64,000 bases of DNA from Micromonospora gifhornensis (GCF_016863515.1 NZ_BOPA01000010.1:186001-250000); one strand, 5' to 3'. Positions 53,393-62,096 are shown, counted from the first letter of the stretch. The notes: generated by a model not told the origin, from the letters alone. Made by a program: numbers and translations.

Positions 53393-53409
53393 TGAAGACA
53401 GGAGGCGGC

Positions 53410-54195
53410 GTGGACCACGAGCAGACGTACGACCGGCGACCGCGGCGACGGGGCCGCAAGCTACTGATCGGGTTCGTCGTCCTGCTGCTGGTCCTCGTCG
53501 GGCTGGTCGTCATCGCCGACCGGGTGGCGGCAAGCGTGGCCGAGCGCAGAATCGCCGACGAGGTTCGCCAACAGGTGGCTCGCCAGCAGGCGCAGTCCTC
53601 GCCGCCGGAGGTCGAGGTGGGTGGGTTCCCGTTCCTCACCCAGGTCGTCGACGGGCGGTACGAGCGCATCACCATCCGGATGCGTGACGTGCAGGGCGCG
53701 GTGCAGGGCGACGCGATCTCGCTGCCCAGCCTCGACGTGGACGCCCGCAACGTGCGGGCCTCGCTGGACACCCTGCGTACCGGTCAGGGCGACGTGGTGG
53801 CCGAGACGGTCAACGGCACCGCCACCATCAGCTATCAGAGCCTGGCGGCCCTGCTCGACCGGGAGGGGCTGACCCTCGGTGAGCGCAACGGGCAACTCGC
53901 CGTCACCGCCCCCCTGGAGGTCCTCGGTCAGCGGCTCACCGTCACCGGCGTCGCCGACATCGTGGTCAGCGACGAGGGGCAGATCGCCCTGCGGTTCGCC
54001 GACCTCGACGCCGAAGGGCTGCCAAGCGCCCCGCTGGCCCGTACGTTGCTGAACAACTTCGCCCGCAGCATCTCGGTCGACGTGCCGCTGCCGGAGTTGC
54101 CGTTCCAGCTCACCGTCCGGGAGGTGCTCCCGCAGCCCCAGGGCCTGACGGTGACCGCCGATGCGCGGGACGTACCGATCAACTCGGTTGGCTGA
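53410..54195 (+). CDS. DUF2993 (LmeA-like) lipid-binding secreted protein
   Basis: A protein of 261 aa. A basic N-terminus and TM anchor (about 17-36, LLIGFVVLLLVLVGLVVIAD) precede the DUF2993 domain: FPFLTQVVDGRYERITIRM, LDVDARNVRASLDTLR and TISYQSLAALLDREGLTL, ending in a lipid-groove-like hydrophobic pattern. Mycobacterial LmeA is a periplasmic phosphatidylinositol/lipomannan maturation factor; whether this homologue does the same is inference. GTG 53410 has AGGAGG 4 nt upstream. Confidence 0.85.
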   Translation: MDHEQTYDRRPRRRGRKLLIGFVVLLLVLVGLVVIADRVAASVAERRIADEVRQQVARQQAQSSPPEVEVGGFPFLTQVVDGRYERITIRMRDVQGAVQGDAISLPSLDVDARNVRASLDTLRTGQGDVVAETVNGTATISYQSLAALLDREGLTLGERNGQLAVTAPLEVLGQRLTVTGVADIVVSDEGQIALRFADLDAEGLPSAPLARTLLNNFARSISVDVPLPELPFQLTVREVLPQPQGLTVTADARDVPINSVG

Positions 54196-54253
54196 CCTCG
54201 GGCTCAGCGTCCCGGATGCTGGTCGGGCCCCTGGAGAAAATTGGGATCACTGG

Positions 54254-54259
54254 TAGGCT
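54254..54259 (+). promoter_or_regulatory. Predicted -10 box of the Cys-leader transcript
   Basis: TAGGCT lies 8 nt before the leader-peptide ATG at 54268. With this geometry the transcript would start at or near the ATG, giving a leaderless mRNA. No strong -35 is visible. Confidence 0.45.
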
Positions 54260-54267
54260 CCCTGGTC

Positions 54268-54345
54268 ATGGGGACGCTCCTCACCAAACGGCGCGCGGTC
54301 GACCTGTGCCGCGTGGCCACCTGCCTGTGTCGCCCCGTCATCTGA
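54268..54345 (+). CDS. Cys-rich leader peptide (25 aa) upstream of sulfurtransferase
   Basis: The sequence begins MGTLLTKRRAVDLCRVATC and continues with LCRPVI before TGA, with three Cys among the last 12 residues. It matches the actinobacterial Cys-rich leader peptides that precede thiosulfate sulfurtransferase genes (the mycobacterial Ms5788A type). Such leaders slow ribosomes when cysteine is scarce and control the genes behind them. A small hairpin GGCCGC-ata-GCGGCC (54362-54376) lies 17 nt after the stop and could be part of the attenuator. The sseA gene begins 210 nt downstream. Confidence 0.82.
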   Translation: MGTLLTKRRAVDLCRVATCLCRPVI

Positions 54346-54554
54346 CGGCGGGGCTGCTTCCGGCCGCATAGCGGCCATCGGCACTCGGGGTTTGCGTACT
54401 CCATCCCGGTGCACCCACCGGACGCCCGGCAGCGGCGCCGTCGCACAAACCCGTGATCCGTTCCTAGCTATGGGTCCCGCGCGTGGTGCGACATTCAACA
54501 TCCCACGACCTCCGCGCGCTGGCTCACCATCCATCCTCACCAGGGAGTGATTCG
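54346..54554 (+). promoter_or_regulatory. Attenuator-type leader region between Cys peptide and sseA
   Basis: These 209 nt hold no gene. The perfect 6-bp hairpin at 54362-54376 has a 3-nt loop; further weak pairings are possible. No T-run follows, so control may be translational or Rho-dependent. AGGGAG at 54542-54547 is the sseA ribosome binding site. Confidence 0.5.
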
Positions 54555-55403
54555 ATGAGTCGCGACACCGCACTCGTCTCGGCCGACTGGGCCGAGAAGA
54601 ACCTCGACGCCCCGGGCGTCGTCTTCGTCGAGGTCGACGAGGACACCTCGGCCTACGACACCGGCCACCTGGCCGGCGCCATCAAGCTCGACTGGAAGAC
54701 CGACCTTCAGGACCCGATCCGGCGGGACTTCGTCAACAAGGCCCAGTTCGAGGCGCTGCTCTCCGAGAAGGGGATCAGCAACGACGACACCGTCATCCTC
54801 TACGGCGGCAACAACAACTGGTTCGCCGCGTACGCGTACTGGTACTTCAAGCTCTACGGCCACGGCGACGTCAAGCTGCTCGACGGCGGTCGCAAGAAGT
54901 GGGAGCTGGACGCCCGGCCGCTGGTCAAGGACACCGTGACCCGCCCGGCCACCCAGTACGTCGCCAGCGAGCCGGACAACAGCATCCGGGCCTTCCGCGA
55001 CGAGGTCGTGGCCGCGATCGGCACCAAGAACCTGGTCGACGTGCGCAGCCCCGACGAGTACGCCGGCCGCCTGCTCGCCCCCGCCCACCTGCCGCAGGAG
55101 CAGGCGCAGCGCGGTGGCCACATCCCGACCGCGATCAGCGTGCCGTGGTCCAAGGCGGCAAACGAGGACGGCACCTTCAAGTCCGACGACGAGCTGCGCA
55201 AGCTCTACGGCGAGGCGGGGCTGGACGACGGCAAGGAGACCATCGCGTACTGCCGGATCGGCGAGCGCTCCTCGCACAGCTGGTTCGTCCTCCAGGAGCT
55301 GCTCGGCCACCCCAACGTGAAGAACTACGACGGCTCGTGGACCGAGTACGGCTCGCTGATCGGCGTGCCGATCGCGCTCGGCGATGAGCCCGGGGAGGCC
55401 TGA
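54555..55403 (+). CDS. sseA: Thiosulfate sulfurtransferase (rhodanese)
   Basis: A protein of 282 aa, two rhodanese domains. The inactive N-terminal one includes FVEVDEDTSAYDTGHLAGA. The catalytic C-terminal one has LVDVRSPDEYAGRL and the active-site loop YCRIGERSSHSW with Cys233. It transfers sulfur from thiosulfate to cyanide or thiol acceptors, as in the CysA/SseA proteins of mycobacteria. ATG 54555 has AGGGAG 7 nt upstream. It is followed 1 nt later by sseC and preceded by the Cys-rich leader peptide. Confidence 0.93.
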   Translation: MSRDTALVSADWAEKNLDAPGVVFVEVDEDTSAYDTGHLAGAIKLDWKTDLQDPIRRDFVNKAQFEALLSEKGISNDDTVILYGGNNNWFAAYAYWYFKLYGHGDVKLLDGGRKKWELDARPLVKDTVTRPATQYVASEPDNSIRAFRDEVVAAIGTKNLVDVRSPDEYAGRLLAPAHLPQEQAQRGGHIPTAISVPWSKAANEDGTFKSDDELRKLYGEAGLDDGKETIAYCRIGERSSHSWFVLQELLGHPNVKNYDGSWTEYGSLIGVPIALGDEPGEA

Positions 55404-55404
55404 G

Positions 55405-55728
55405 ATGACCGCACCCACCGCCGCTGGTTGCGCCGCACCCGACCAGGCCGCGCCGCTGCCCGCCAGCATCGACCTGGAGAAGGAAACCGTCATCACCGGT
55501 GTCGTCCACTCCGCGCAGGGCGAGGCGGTGCCGGGTGCGTACGTCCGGTTGCTCGACTCCACCGGTGAGTTCACCGCCGAGGTGGTGACCTCGCCGGCCG
55601 GTCAGTTCCGCTTCTTCGCCGCTCCGGGCAACTGGACTCTGCGGGCACTGTCCCGCCACGGCAACGGCGACATCGCCGTCACCGCCGGTCGGGGCGTCAC
55701 CGAGGTGACCGTCACCGTCGGCGACTGA
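55405..55728 (+). CDS. sseC: SseC (DUF1416) sulfur-metabolism protein
   Basis: A protein of 107 aa with the DUF1416 domain: ETVITGVVHSAQGEAVPGAYVRLLDSTGEFTAEV and FRFFAAPGNWTLRALSRHG, a transthyretin-like beta sandwich. It pairs with CysA/SseA sulfurtransferases throughout actinobacteria; its biochemical role is not settled. ATG 55405 lies 1 nt after the sseA stop, with GGGGAGG upstream inside sseA. A terminator follows at 55746-55790. Confidence 0.9.
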   Translation: MTAPTAAGCAAPDQAAPLPASIDLEKETVITGVVHSAQGEAVPGAYVRLLDSTGEFTAEVVTSPAGQFRFFAAPGNWTLRALSRHGNGDIAVTAGRGVTEVTVTVGD

Positions 55729-55745
55729 CCTCCGTACCGCTGGCC

Positions 55746-55790
55746 GCGTGGCCCGTGTCCCTCCCATCCGTCGGGGGACCCGGGCCACGC
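55746..55790 (+). terminator. 16-bp hairpin after sseA-sseC
   Basis: The arms 55746-55761 and 55775-55790 pair over 16 bp with one mismatch and a 13-nt loop, 17 nt after the sseC stop, followed by GCCGTTTCC. A likely terminator of the sulfurtransferase operon. Confidence 0.8.
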
Positions 55791-55918
55791 GCCGTTTCCA
55801 CCCTCCGACGAGGGAGGGCAGGCGGTTCTGCAACAACGCCGAAGTTGCTGGGTGCGGGACCGGTCGATACCGCACCATCGCCGTACCTGCTGGGCGTGGT
55901 CCGGGCCTGGGAAACGCG

Positions 55919-55948
55919 TACGGCCGCCGGGTTGCCCCGACGGCCGTA
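55919..55948 (-). terminator. Hairpin after the LPXTG micro-gene
   Basis: The arms TACGGCCG (55919-55926) and CGGCCGTA (55941-55948) form a perfect 8-bp stem with a 14-nt loop. On the minus strand they are followed by CGCGTTTCCC. It lies 42 nt past the stop of the 46-aa gene. Confidence 0.65.
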
Positions 55949-55989
55949 CCGCGTGTGGTTGTTGCTCTTTCGAGCTGGCGCTCGCGCGA

Positions 55990-56130
55990 TCAGCTGATCT
56001 TGCGGCGGGCCTTGGCGCCCAGGTTGGCGACGGTCACCAGCAGGGCGCCGAGCCCCAGCAGGATGCTGCCGACCAGGCCGACGGCGGCCGTGGAGGCGCC
56101 GGTCAGCGGAAGGTCCTGGTTTGCGGACAT
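55990..56130 (-). CDS. 46-aa protein consisting of an LPXTG-type sorting signal
   Basis: The protein starts MSANQD and then runs straight into LPLTGAS, a hydrophobic helix (VGLVGSILLGLGALLVTVA, about 17-36) and a positive tail KARRKIS. This is the whole anatomy of a sortase sorting signal with no passenger domain and no separate signal peptide. GGGAGGTGAGAAC before the ATG is an excellent ribosome binding site. It begins 13 nt after the stop of the glycosyltransferase gene, so it is co-transcribed. It could be a cut-down cell-wall peptide, a sortase decoy or a small membrane partner of the transferase. Confidence 0.8.
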   Translation of the reverse strand: MSANQDLPLTGASTAAVGLVGSILLGLGALLVTVANLGAKARRKIS

Positions 56131-56143
56131 GTTCTCACCTCCC

Positions 56144-57343
56144 TCACCCCTTCGCACCGACGGCGATGCGGGCCGGGGAGTCCCAGACGCATCGGTCGAC
56201 GGTGGGTTGACGGATCGCCTTCACCAGGGCGTGCACGAGGATCACCCGGTACAGCAGGTCAGCGACGATGATCACGGGTAGGAAGAGCGGAAGCTGCGGG
56301 TGGCGGAGCCGCCACGCGGCGATTCCCACCCAGATGCCGTGGCCGGCAAGCAGGAACAGCAGCCCGGGGAGCAGTCCGGGGCCGGCGGTGGCGATCAGCC
56401 AGAGGGTCAGCGGGCCGCCGGCCACATAGAGCAGCCAGTGCAGAATCAACAGGACGTACGCGTAGTCGAACCGAGTGGCGTACCGGCCGACGCGGTGACC
56501 GATGACGCCCTGGAAGGTGCCCCACATCCAGCGCAGGTTCTGCCGGTACCAGTCGCGCAGGTTGGTCGGGTCCTGCAGGTGGGCCAGGGCGCGGGGTGCG
56601 TATACGACCCGGCCGAGGTTGCGCCGGTGGGTCTCCAACACCCAGTAGGTGTCGTCGACGATGTACGGCGGCTGCGTGGGCAGCACCACGTCGAGCAGCT
56701 CGGTCCGGTAGATGGAGTTCGAGCCGGAGATGCAGTTCATGACGTTGAAGTGGCTCTGGATCCGGCGGATCACCGCCTGGTACATCCAGTAGCTGTACGC
56801 CCGCTTGGCCAGCCACGGGTTCCACCGTCGCTCGGGCGGCCACCAGGTGGCGTTGTGTCCCACCACGATGCTGACCTCGTCGGTCATCTTGGCCAGCGCG
56901 GCGGTGACGAAGTCCGGCGCGACCACCACGTCGTCGTCGAGGATGGCCACCGCCCGGTAGCGACGGCCGAGCTCGAACGCCTCATAGGCGGTGTGCAGGG
57001 CGGCCGGCTTTCCGACGTTGTGGGTCAACGGCAGCACCCAGGCGCCGGCCCCGGCGGCGAGTTCGGCCGTGTCGTCGGTGGAGGCGTCGGAGACGAGGTA
57101 GACGTCGCTGCCGGTGGCCCGCGCCGCGCGTACCGTCGCGGCGATCGTGGCGGCGCCGTTGCGGCAGGCGATCAGGATGGCGACCTGGTCCGCGCGTACC
57201 GGCCCGTAGAGCGGGGGGCGGGCGGCGTGGCGCGCCTGGTAGCCCACGGCCGGACGGAGGAAGCCGTACCCGAAGGAGCCGATGATGAGGAGCAGTACGA
57301 GACTACTCACAGTAATCGATAAAGTCAGCAAAACTTCGGGCAT
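56144..57343 (-). CDS. Membrane family-2 glycosyltransferase
   Basis: A protein of 399 aa, processive-type GT2. An N-terminal TM (about 2-25) is followed by the catalytic domain: UDP-site VAILIACRNGAATIAATV, DXD-like ILDDDVVVAPDF, a second acidic site IVDDTYWVLETH and the processivity motif RQNLRWMWG. At least three C-terminal helices (LLILHWLLYVAGGPLTLWL and following) form the channel-like part. It probably makes or elongates a surface polysaccharide. ATG 57343 is chosen by homology-like start of the TM; no strong ribosome binding site is visible. It is co-transcribed with the downstream 46-aa LPXTG gene. Confidence 0.88.
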   Translation of the reverse strand: MPEVLLTLSITVSSLVLLLIIGSFGYGFLRPAVGYQARHAARPPLYGPVRADQVAILIACRNGAATIAATVRAARATGSDVYLVSDASTDDTAELAAGAGAWVLPLTHNVGKPAALHTAYEAFELGRRYRAVAILDDDVVVAPDFVTAALAKMTDEVSIVVGHNATWWPPERRWNPWLAKRAYSYWMYQAVIRRIQSHFNVMNCISGSNSIYRTELLDVVLPTQPPYIVDDTYWVLETHRRNLGRVVYAPRALAHLQDPTNLRDWYRQNLRWMWGTFQGVIGHRVGRYATRFDYAYVLLILHWLLYVAGGPLTLWLIATAGPGLLPGLLFLLAGHGIWVGIAAWRLRHPQLPLFLPVIIVADLLYRVILVHALVKAIRQPTVDRCVWDSPARIAVGAKG

Positions 57344-57701
57344 GGGGGTCAATTCGCAGGTAGAGGGGGAGGTGAGCGCTACTCGCGTTGGGGGTTCGCC
57401 GATAACGCTAAGTGATATTTGATGGATCGCCAAGTCTGGTGATCAAATTCGGCCGATCGGGCCATCCGTGAATGTCCTCGCGGCGCGGCAGATCCGCGAA
57501 CCAGCAGGCCAGGCTGGCTGGCCGGGCCGCCCGAAGTGCTACCGAGGCACCCCGTTTGACCAGGTTCAGGACCGTCTACAGCCCGACGCTCCCCGCCGAA
57601 GTGGTCTTCGCCACCCCCGCCGTTCCGCGCGGCTTCCTCGACAACAAAAGCGGTGGCCGCCGGTCGATGGAACGACCGGCGGCCACCTTGGGGTTGTCGG
57701 A
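57344..57701 (-). promoter_or_regulatory. Region between the S8 protease end and the glycosyltransferase start
   Basis: These 358 bp hold the S8 terminator at 57652-57687 and, nearer the transferase, an AT-rich stretch (57400-57450) that probably contains its promoter. No gene of convincing quality is seen. Several short frames here have no ribosome binding site and no recognisable product. Confidence 0.5.
57652..57687 (-). terminator. Perfect 15-bp terminator of the S8 protease gene
   Basis: The arms 57652-57666 and 57673-57687 pair perfectly with a 6-nt loop. On the minus strand they are followed by GCTTTTGTTG, a clear T-tail. It lies 15 nt after the protease stop. Confidence 0.92.
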
Positions 57702-60700
57702 TCAGATACCGGTGGCTCTGGTGCAGGTGGAAGCCGGGTCGAGGGCGAAGTTCAGGGTGCCCACGATGCCCGCCTCGATCTGGTGACGTTGCACCTGCGG
57801 AACCCAACCGTCCTTGGCGACGATCACCTCGTACCGGCCTCGCGGCAGCCACCAGGCGTACTTACCGCTGGCGTCGGCGGTCAGCGTGGTGCCGGTGCCG
57901 GCCGAGATCAGGTTCACCCGCACGATCGCCGGGATGCCGACGGTGACGCCGCCGCAGGTGGTACCCGTGACCGTGCCCTGGATCTTGCCCCAGTTGTTCG
58001 GCGGAGACACGTTCATCTCCACCGATACCGGGGTCACCGGATAGGGGGTGTTCGAGGCGATCGCCAGCTCACCGGCGTACCGGCCCGGCTGGAGGACGCC
58101 CGCCTCGGTGGTGGCGTCGAGCGTCACGGTCACCGTCCGGGACGCACCCGCAGCGAGCGTGAAGGTGCTCGGCGAGGTGCTCAGCCAGGGCAGGTCCGCC
58201 TCGGCCGCGCAGAGGTCCAGGCCGCCGAGCCGCTCACTGTCCGGACTGCCCACGAACGAACTGGGCGAACCACCGATCTTGTACGCGCCACACGCGGCGG
58301 CACCCCGGTACCTGCCGAACTTGGCGTTGGGCAGGTCACGCCACGCCCCGGTGGCCGGGTCGAAGGCGACGGAGCGGTTGGTGACCGCCGTCGACCCGTC
58401 GGTCACCCCGCCGGCCAGCACCAGCAGCCCGCCTGCTGCCGCGTACTGCGAGCCCCAGAGCTCCAGCGGCATGCTCGGCAGTGGGCTCCAGTTGTCTGCC
58501 GCCGGGTCGTACCGGTAGGCGTCGGTGTACTCGGTGCTGCCCGTGCCACCGGCGCAGTAGACCGACGATCCGATCCCGCCGCAGGACAGCCAGGACACCG
58601 GATGCGGGTAGTTGGCTCCGGTACGGAAGGAACCCGTGGCCGGGTCGAAGATCACCACCCGGTTGCTGTCGGTGCAGGTGGCATCGGCGCAGCCACCGAC
58701 CAGGTAGACCTTCCCGCCGAGCACCGCCGCGCCGGCCGCCGCGACCGGGGCCGGGTTGGTGGCACCGCCGACGGTGCTCCAGCTGCCGGCGGCCGGGTCG
58801 AAGACGTCGACCGTGGCAACCGTGTCACCACTGCCACCCCATCCACCGATCACGTAGAGCTTGCCGTTGACCGCCGCCGCCGCCGGCTTCGAGCGGGCCA
58901 CCGGCAGGTCGGGCAGGGCGGTCCAGGCGTTGGCGCTCGGGTCGTACACCCAGGCCTTGCGTTCGGTGCCGGTGCTGCTGCCACCGCCGACCGAGTAGAC
59001 CTTGCCGTCCAACCACGCACCCGCGTTGTCGTAGATCGACGCGGGCAGCTTGGCGATCTCACTCCACGCGTCGTCGGCGGCGGTCGAAGCGGACTCCGGT
59101 GCGGCACCGCCGTACGCGACACCGGACCGCTCCTTGCTGATGCCCTTCATCTTCTGCACCTGCAGCGGTGCGCCAGCACCCTGCGTGAGCAGCTCGAACT
59201 GGCCGGACCGCTCCAGCAGATCCACCTCGGCCGGCGCGCTGCCGGTGTTGCTCACCGTCACCTTGGTGGTCCGTACGACGCCGTGCCGCTGGTGCGACTC
59301 GATGCTTGTCGGGCTGACCGTCACCCGCCCGGCGCGGAGCGCGAAGTTCGTCCGCTTCACCCCGTCCTCGACCACCGCGACATCCTTGGTGAGCGACTGG
59401 TACGGCGTCCGGCTGGCGGTGAACGGCCGGGTACCGGTCAGCGTGGAGAAGATCCAGTAGAAGCCGTCGGGCTGGGCGGCGTCCTCCGGGGTGGCCGCCG
59501 ACACCGCGCGGTCCTGCGGCTGGTCGTCGCTGACCACCGTCACCCCGTTGACCGCCTCACCGGTGTTGCGGTCGGTGGTGGTGCCCACCACCAGGCCGCC
59601 CGGAACCGGCGTGCACTCCCGGTTGACCACCTCCACGTCGTCCACCTGCCACCACCAGGCGAAGGTGCCGTTGAACCGGAATCGGACCAGCGCCGACCCG
59701 GCGTTGGCGGCCGGGGTCAGCGGCACCTCCTCGACCCGGGGCCCACGCCGGCTCGACGTCTGGTGCCAGACGTTGGTCCAGGTCGCTCCGGCGTCGGTCG
59801 AGACGTCGATGTCGGCCGTGTCGGTGATGCCGACCGCCCGCCAGTCGCTGCGGAAGCGCAGCACCGGTGCAGTCGCGCCGGACAGGTTCACCGGCGGGGC
59901 GACCAGGTCGGTGTCCTGGGTGTTGCCGCTGCCCAGGGCGTCACTGTCGATGATGGCGAACCCGCCCGAGCCGCCGGTCAGGTTGCCGCGCGAGCGCGGG
60001 TCGTTGAAGACCCAGCCACCGGAGGCGGTGCGGTTGGTCACCGTCCAGCCCGACGGCGCACTCGTGCCGTCGAAGCTCTGGGTCAGCAGCGGAGCACCGA
60101 ACTGGCCCGAGTAACCGGCGGCGACGCAGCTCGCCTCGACCGGTACGGCGATATCGGCCGTCACGTCCCGAGCGGCCACCGCCACGTCACGGGTGACGCT
60201 CTGATAGCCGGGGTACCGGGCGGTGACGGTCAGCCGGTACGAGGTGCCACCCGGCGCGGTGAACGAGTAGCGCCCGGTCACCGGGTCGGTGAAGATCGGA
60301 CCGCCGGGCCGGCCGGCCACCTCGATCCTGGCGTACAACGGCCAGCCGTGGCCGGAAGCGTCGGTGACCCTGCCCTTCACGGTGACCGTCGGGTTGGCGG
60401 TCAACGCGAAGTCGCGGGTGACGGCACCGCCCTCGGCGACGGTGACGGTCGCCGACTGGCCGGCGTACCCGTAGGCGCTGACCGTCACCGTGCTCTCGCC
60501 GGCCGGCACGCTCAGCGTGTACCGACCGTCGGGGCCGGTGCTGGTGGTGCGGGTGCCGTCGGTCACGGTCGCGCCGTTGACCGGGTCGCCGTCGGCCGCG
60601 TCGGTCACCCGGCCGGTGACCCGGCCGATCGCGCCTCGGGGCGCGTCCCGGACCGCCGCGTACGCGTCCAGCCGGCCCTCGCCGAAGACGTTGTTGTCGG

Positions 60701-62081
60701 CCGGGGTGCCGCCGCAGGTGGTCGCGTCGACGTCGCGGGCGGTGCGGTCCAGCAGTTCCTCGGTGGCGGCGATGTCCCCACGCAGGCTCGGCGCGGCGGA
60801 CCAGACCAGCGCCACGGTGCCGGACACGTGCGGGGCGGCCATCGAGGTGCCGCTGGCCGAGGCGTACCCGCCGTTGCGGACGCTGGAGCGCACGTTGCTG
60901 CCGGGTGCCGCGATGTTCGGCTTGATCAGGTCGGTGCCGGAGCCGCGACCGGAGAAGCTGGCGATGGCGTTGTTCACGTCGTAGGCCCCGACCGCGTACG
61001 CGTTGGCGTTGTCACCGGGGGAGCCGGCGCTGCCGCAGCTCGGGCCGTCGTTGCCGGAGGAGAAGACGGGGAACATCCCGGCGGCCCGCCAGGCGGCGAT
61101 GGTCTGCTGGTACCAGGGGTCACCGCCGTCGCCGCCCCAGGAGTTGTTGACGATGTCGGGACGCAGATCCGGCCGGGGGTTCTGACCGTTGGCGTCGGTG
61201 GGCGCGAGCACCCACTGGCCGGAGGCGAGCAGGGAGGCGTCGGAGCAGCTGCGCGACTCGCAGCCCTTGGCGGCGATCCACTTCGCGCCCGGTGCCACCC
61301 CGATCTGGTTGCCGGCCCCGTCGTCGCCGACCATCGTGCCCATCGTGTGGGTGCCGTGGTCGTTGTTGTCGCAGGGCGCGGTGCCGGTGCAGATCCCGGC
61401 CGGGTCGAACCAGTTGTACGCGTGGTCGAAGCTGCCGCCGAGGTTGCCCCGGTAGGAGGCGACAAGCGCCGGGTGATCGTACTGCACACCGCTGTCGATG
61501 TTGGCCACCACGATGCCCTCACCGCGGTCGCCGAACTCGTCCCAGACGCGGGGTGCCCCGATGTTGGTCAGCCCCCACTCGACCGCGGCGGTACGCGCCC
61601 GGGTCGCCTCGCTGGAGGTCGGCAGCAGCAGGGGGTAGCTGCGACTCGGCGCGATCCGGGACACCTCGGGCCGGCCGGCGATCTCGTCGACCAACGCCTT
61701 GTCGCCCTCGACCCGGATCGCATTGGCGATCCAGTACGCGGTGTGCGGTACCTTCCGCTCGTCGAGCAGCTCGCGCAGGTCGGCCTGGCTGCGGGCGGCG
61801 GTGCTGGTGAGCAGCCGGTGCACGGTGCGGGCCCGCTCGTCGGCATCGCGCGTCTTCGCGGCCTCGGCCAGCGGTGCGGTCTCCCGCAGGTAGACCAGGA
61901 ACGCGGTGGTGTCGCTGCTGGCGAGCCGGTCCACCAACGCCTGGTCGACGGTGGCCCGCTGTGGTGCCGGCTGCGGTGCCGGCGCGGCGACCGCGGGCTG
62001 GGCGGTGACGGCCAGCAGCGCAGCGGTCGCGACCGCCACCGCCCGCCATCGTGGTGACCGTGCGGATGGTCGTGTGAACAA
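57702..62081 (-). CDS. Giant secreted subtilisin (S8) with beta-sandwich and kelch domains
   Basis: A protein of about 1459 aa. A signal peptide (to about 33, AVAAPAP) and an I9-type pro-region precede the catalytic domain with Asp in ANIDSGVQYDHP (about 195), His in DHGTHTMGT (about 241) and Ser in GTSMAAPHVSG (about 411). Then come three or four carboxypeptidase-regulatory-like domains (GRVTGRVTDAADGDPV and VKGRVTDASGHGW), an immune-inhibitor-A-like sandwich (WWWQVDDVEVVN), kelch repeats (about 1010-1290, GKLYVIGGWGGSG) and a final sandwich. TTG 62081 follows GGAGG by 5 nt; the GTG at 62096 would put the ribosome binding site inside the gene. Confidence 0.9.
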   Translation of the reverse strand: MFTRPSARSPRWRAVAVATAALLAVTAQPAVAAPAPQPAPQRATVDQALVDRLASSDTTAFLVYLRETAPLAEAAKTRDADERARTVHRLLTSTAARSQADLRELLDERKVPHTAYWIANAIRVEGDKALVDEIAGRPEVSRIAPSRSYPLLLPTSSEATRARTAAVEWGLTNIGAPRVWDEFGDRGEGIVVANIDSGVQYDHPALVASYRGNLGGSFDHAYNWFDPAGICTGTAPCDNNDHGTHTMGTMVGDDGAGNQIGVAPGAKWIAAKGCESRSCSDASLLASGQWVLAPTDANGQNPRPDLRPDIVNNSWGGDGGDPWYQQTIAAWRAAGMFPVFSSGNDGPSCGSAGSPGDNANAYAVGAYDVNNAIASFSGRGSGTDLIKPNIAAPGSNVRSSVRNGGYASASGTSMAAPHVSGTVALVWSAAPSLRGDIAATEELLDRTARDVDATTCGGTPADNNVFGEGRLDAYAAVRDAPRGAIGRVTGRVTDAADGDPVNGATVTDGTRTTSTGPDGRYTLSVPAGESTVTVSAYGYAGQSATVTVAEGGAVTRDFALTANPTVTVKGRVTDASGHGWPLYARIEVAGRPGGPIFTDPVTGRYSFTAPGGTSYRLTVTARYPGYQSVTRDVAVAARDVTADIAVPVEASCVAAGYSGQFGAPLLTQSFDGTSAPSGWTVTNRTASGGWVFNDPRSRGNLTGGSGGFAIIDSDALGSGNTQDTDLVAPPVNLSGATAPVLRFRSDWRAVGITDTADIDVSTDAGATWTNVWHQTSSRRGPRVEEVPLTPAANAGSALVRFRFNGTFAWWWQVDDVEVVNRECTPVPGGLVVGTTTDRNTGEAVNGVTVVSDDQPQDRAVSAATPEDAAQPDGFYWIFSTLTGTRPFTASRTPYQSLTKDVAVVEDGVKRTNFALRAGRVTVSPTSIESHQRHGVVRTTKVTVSNTGSAPAEVDLLERSGQFELLTQGAGAPLQVQKMKGISKERSGVAYGGAAPESASTAADDAWSEIAKLPASIYDNAGAWLDGKVYSVGGGSSTGTERKAWVYDPSANAWTALPDLPVARSKPAAAAVNGKLYVIGGWGGSGDTVATVDVFDPAAGSWSTVGGATNPAPVAAAGAAVLGGKVYLVGGCADATCTDSNRVVIFDPATGSFRTGANYPHPVSWLSCGGIGSSVYCAGGTGSTEYTDAYRYDPAADNWSPLPSMPLELWGSQYAAAGGLLVLAGGVTDGSTAVTNRSVAFDPATGAWRDLPNAKFGRYRGAAACGAYKIGGSPSSFVGSPDSERLGGLDLCAAEADLPWLSTSPSTFTLAAGASRTVTVTLDATTEAGVLQPGRYAGELAIASNTPYPVTPVSVEMNVSPPNNWGKIQGTVTGTTCGGVTVGIPAIVRVNLISAGTGTTLTADASGKYAWWLPRGRYEVIVAKDGWVPQVQRHQIEAGIVGTLNFALDPASTCTRATGI

Positions 62082-62096
62082 AGGTTCCTCCCCCAC

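Noticed and set aside
57468..62057. A plus-strand open frame of about 1500 codons opposite the giant protease
   Set aside because: It is the reverse shadow of the S8 gene: Gly/Arg/Asp-biased composition, no family motif, no start signal. High GC keeps antisense frames open.
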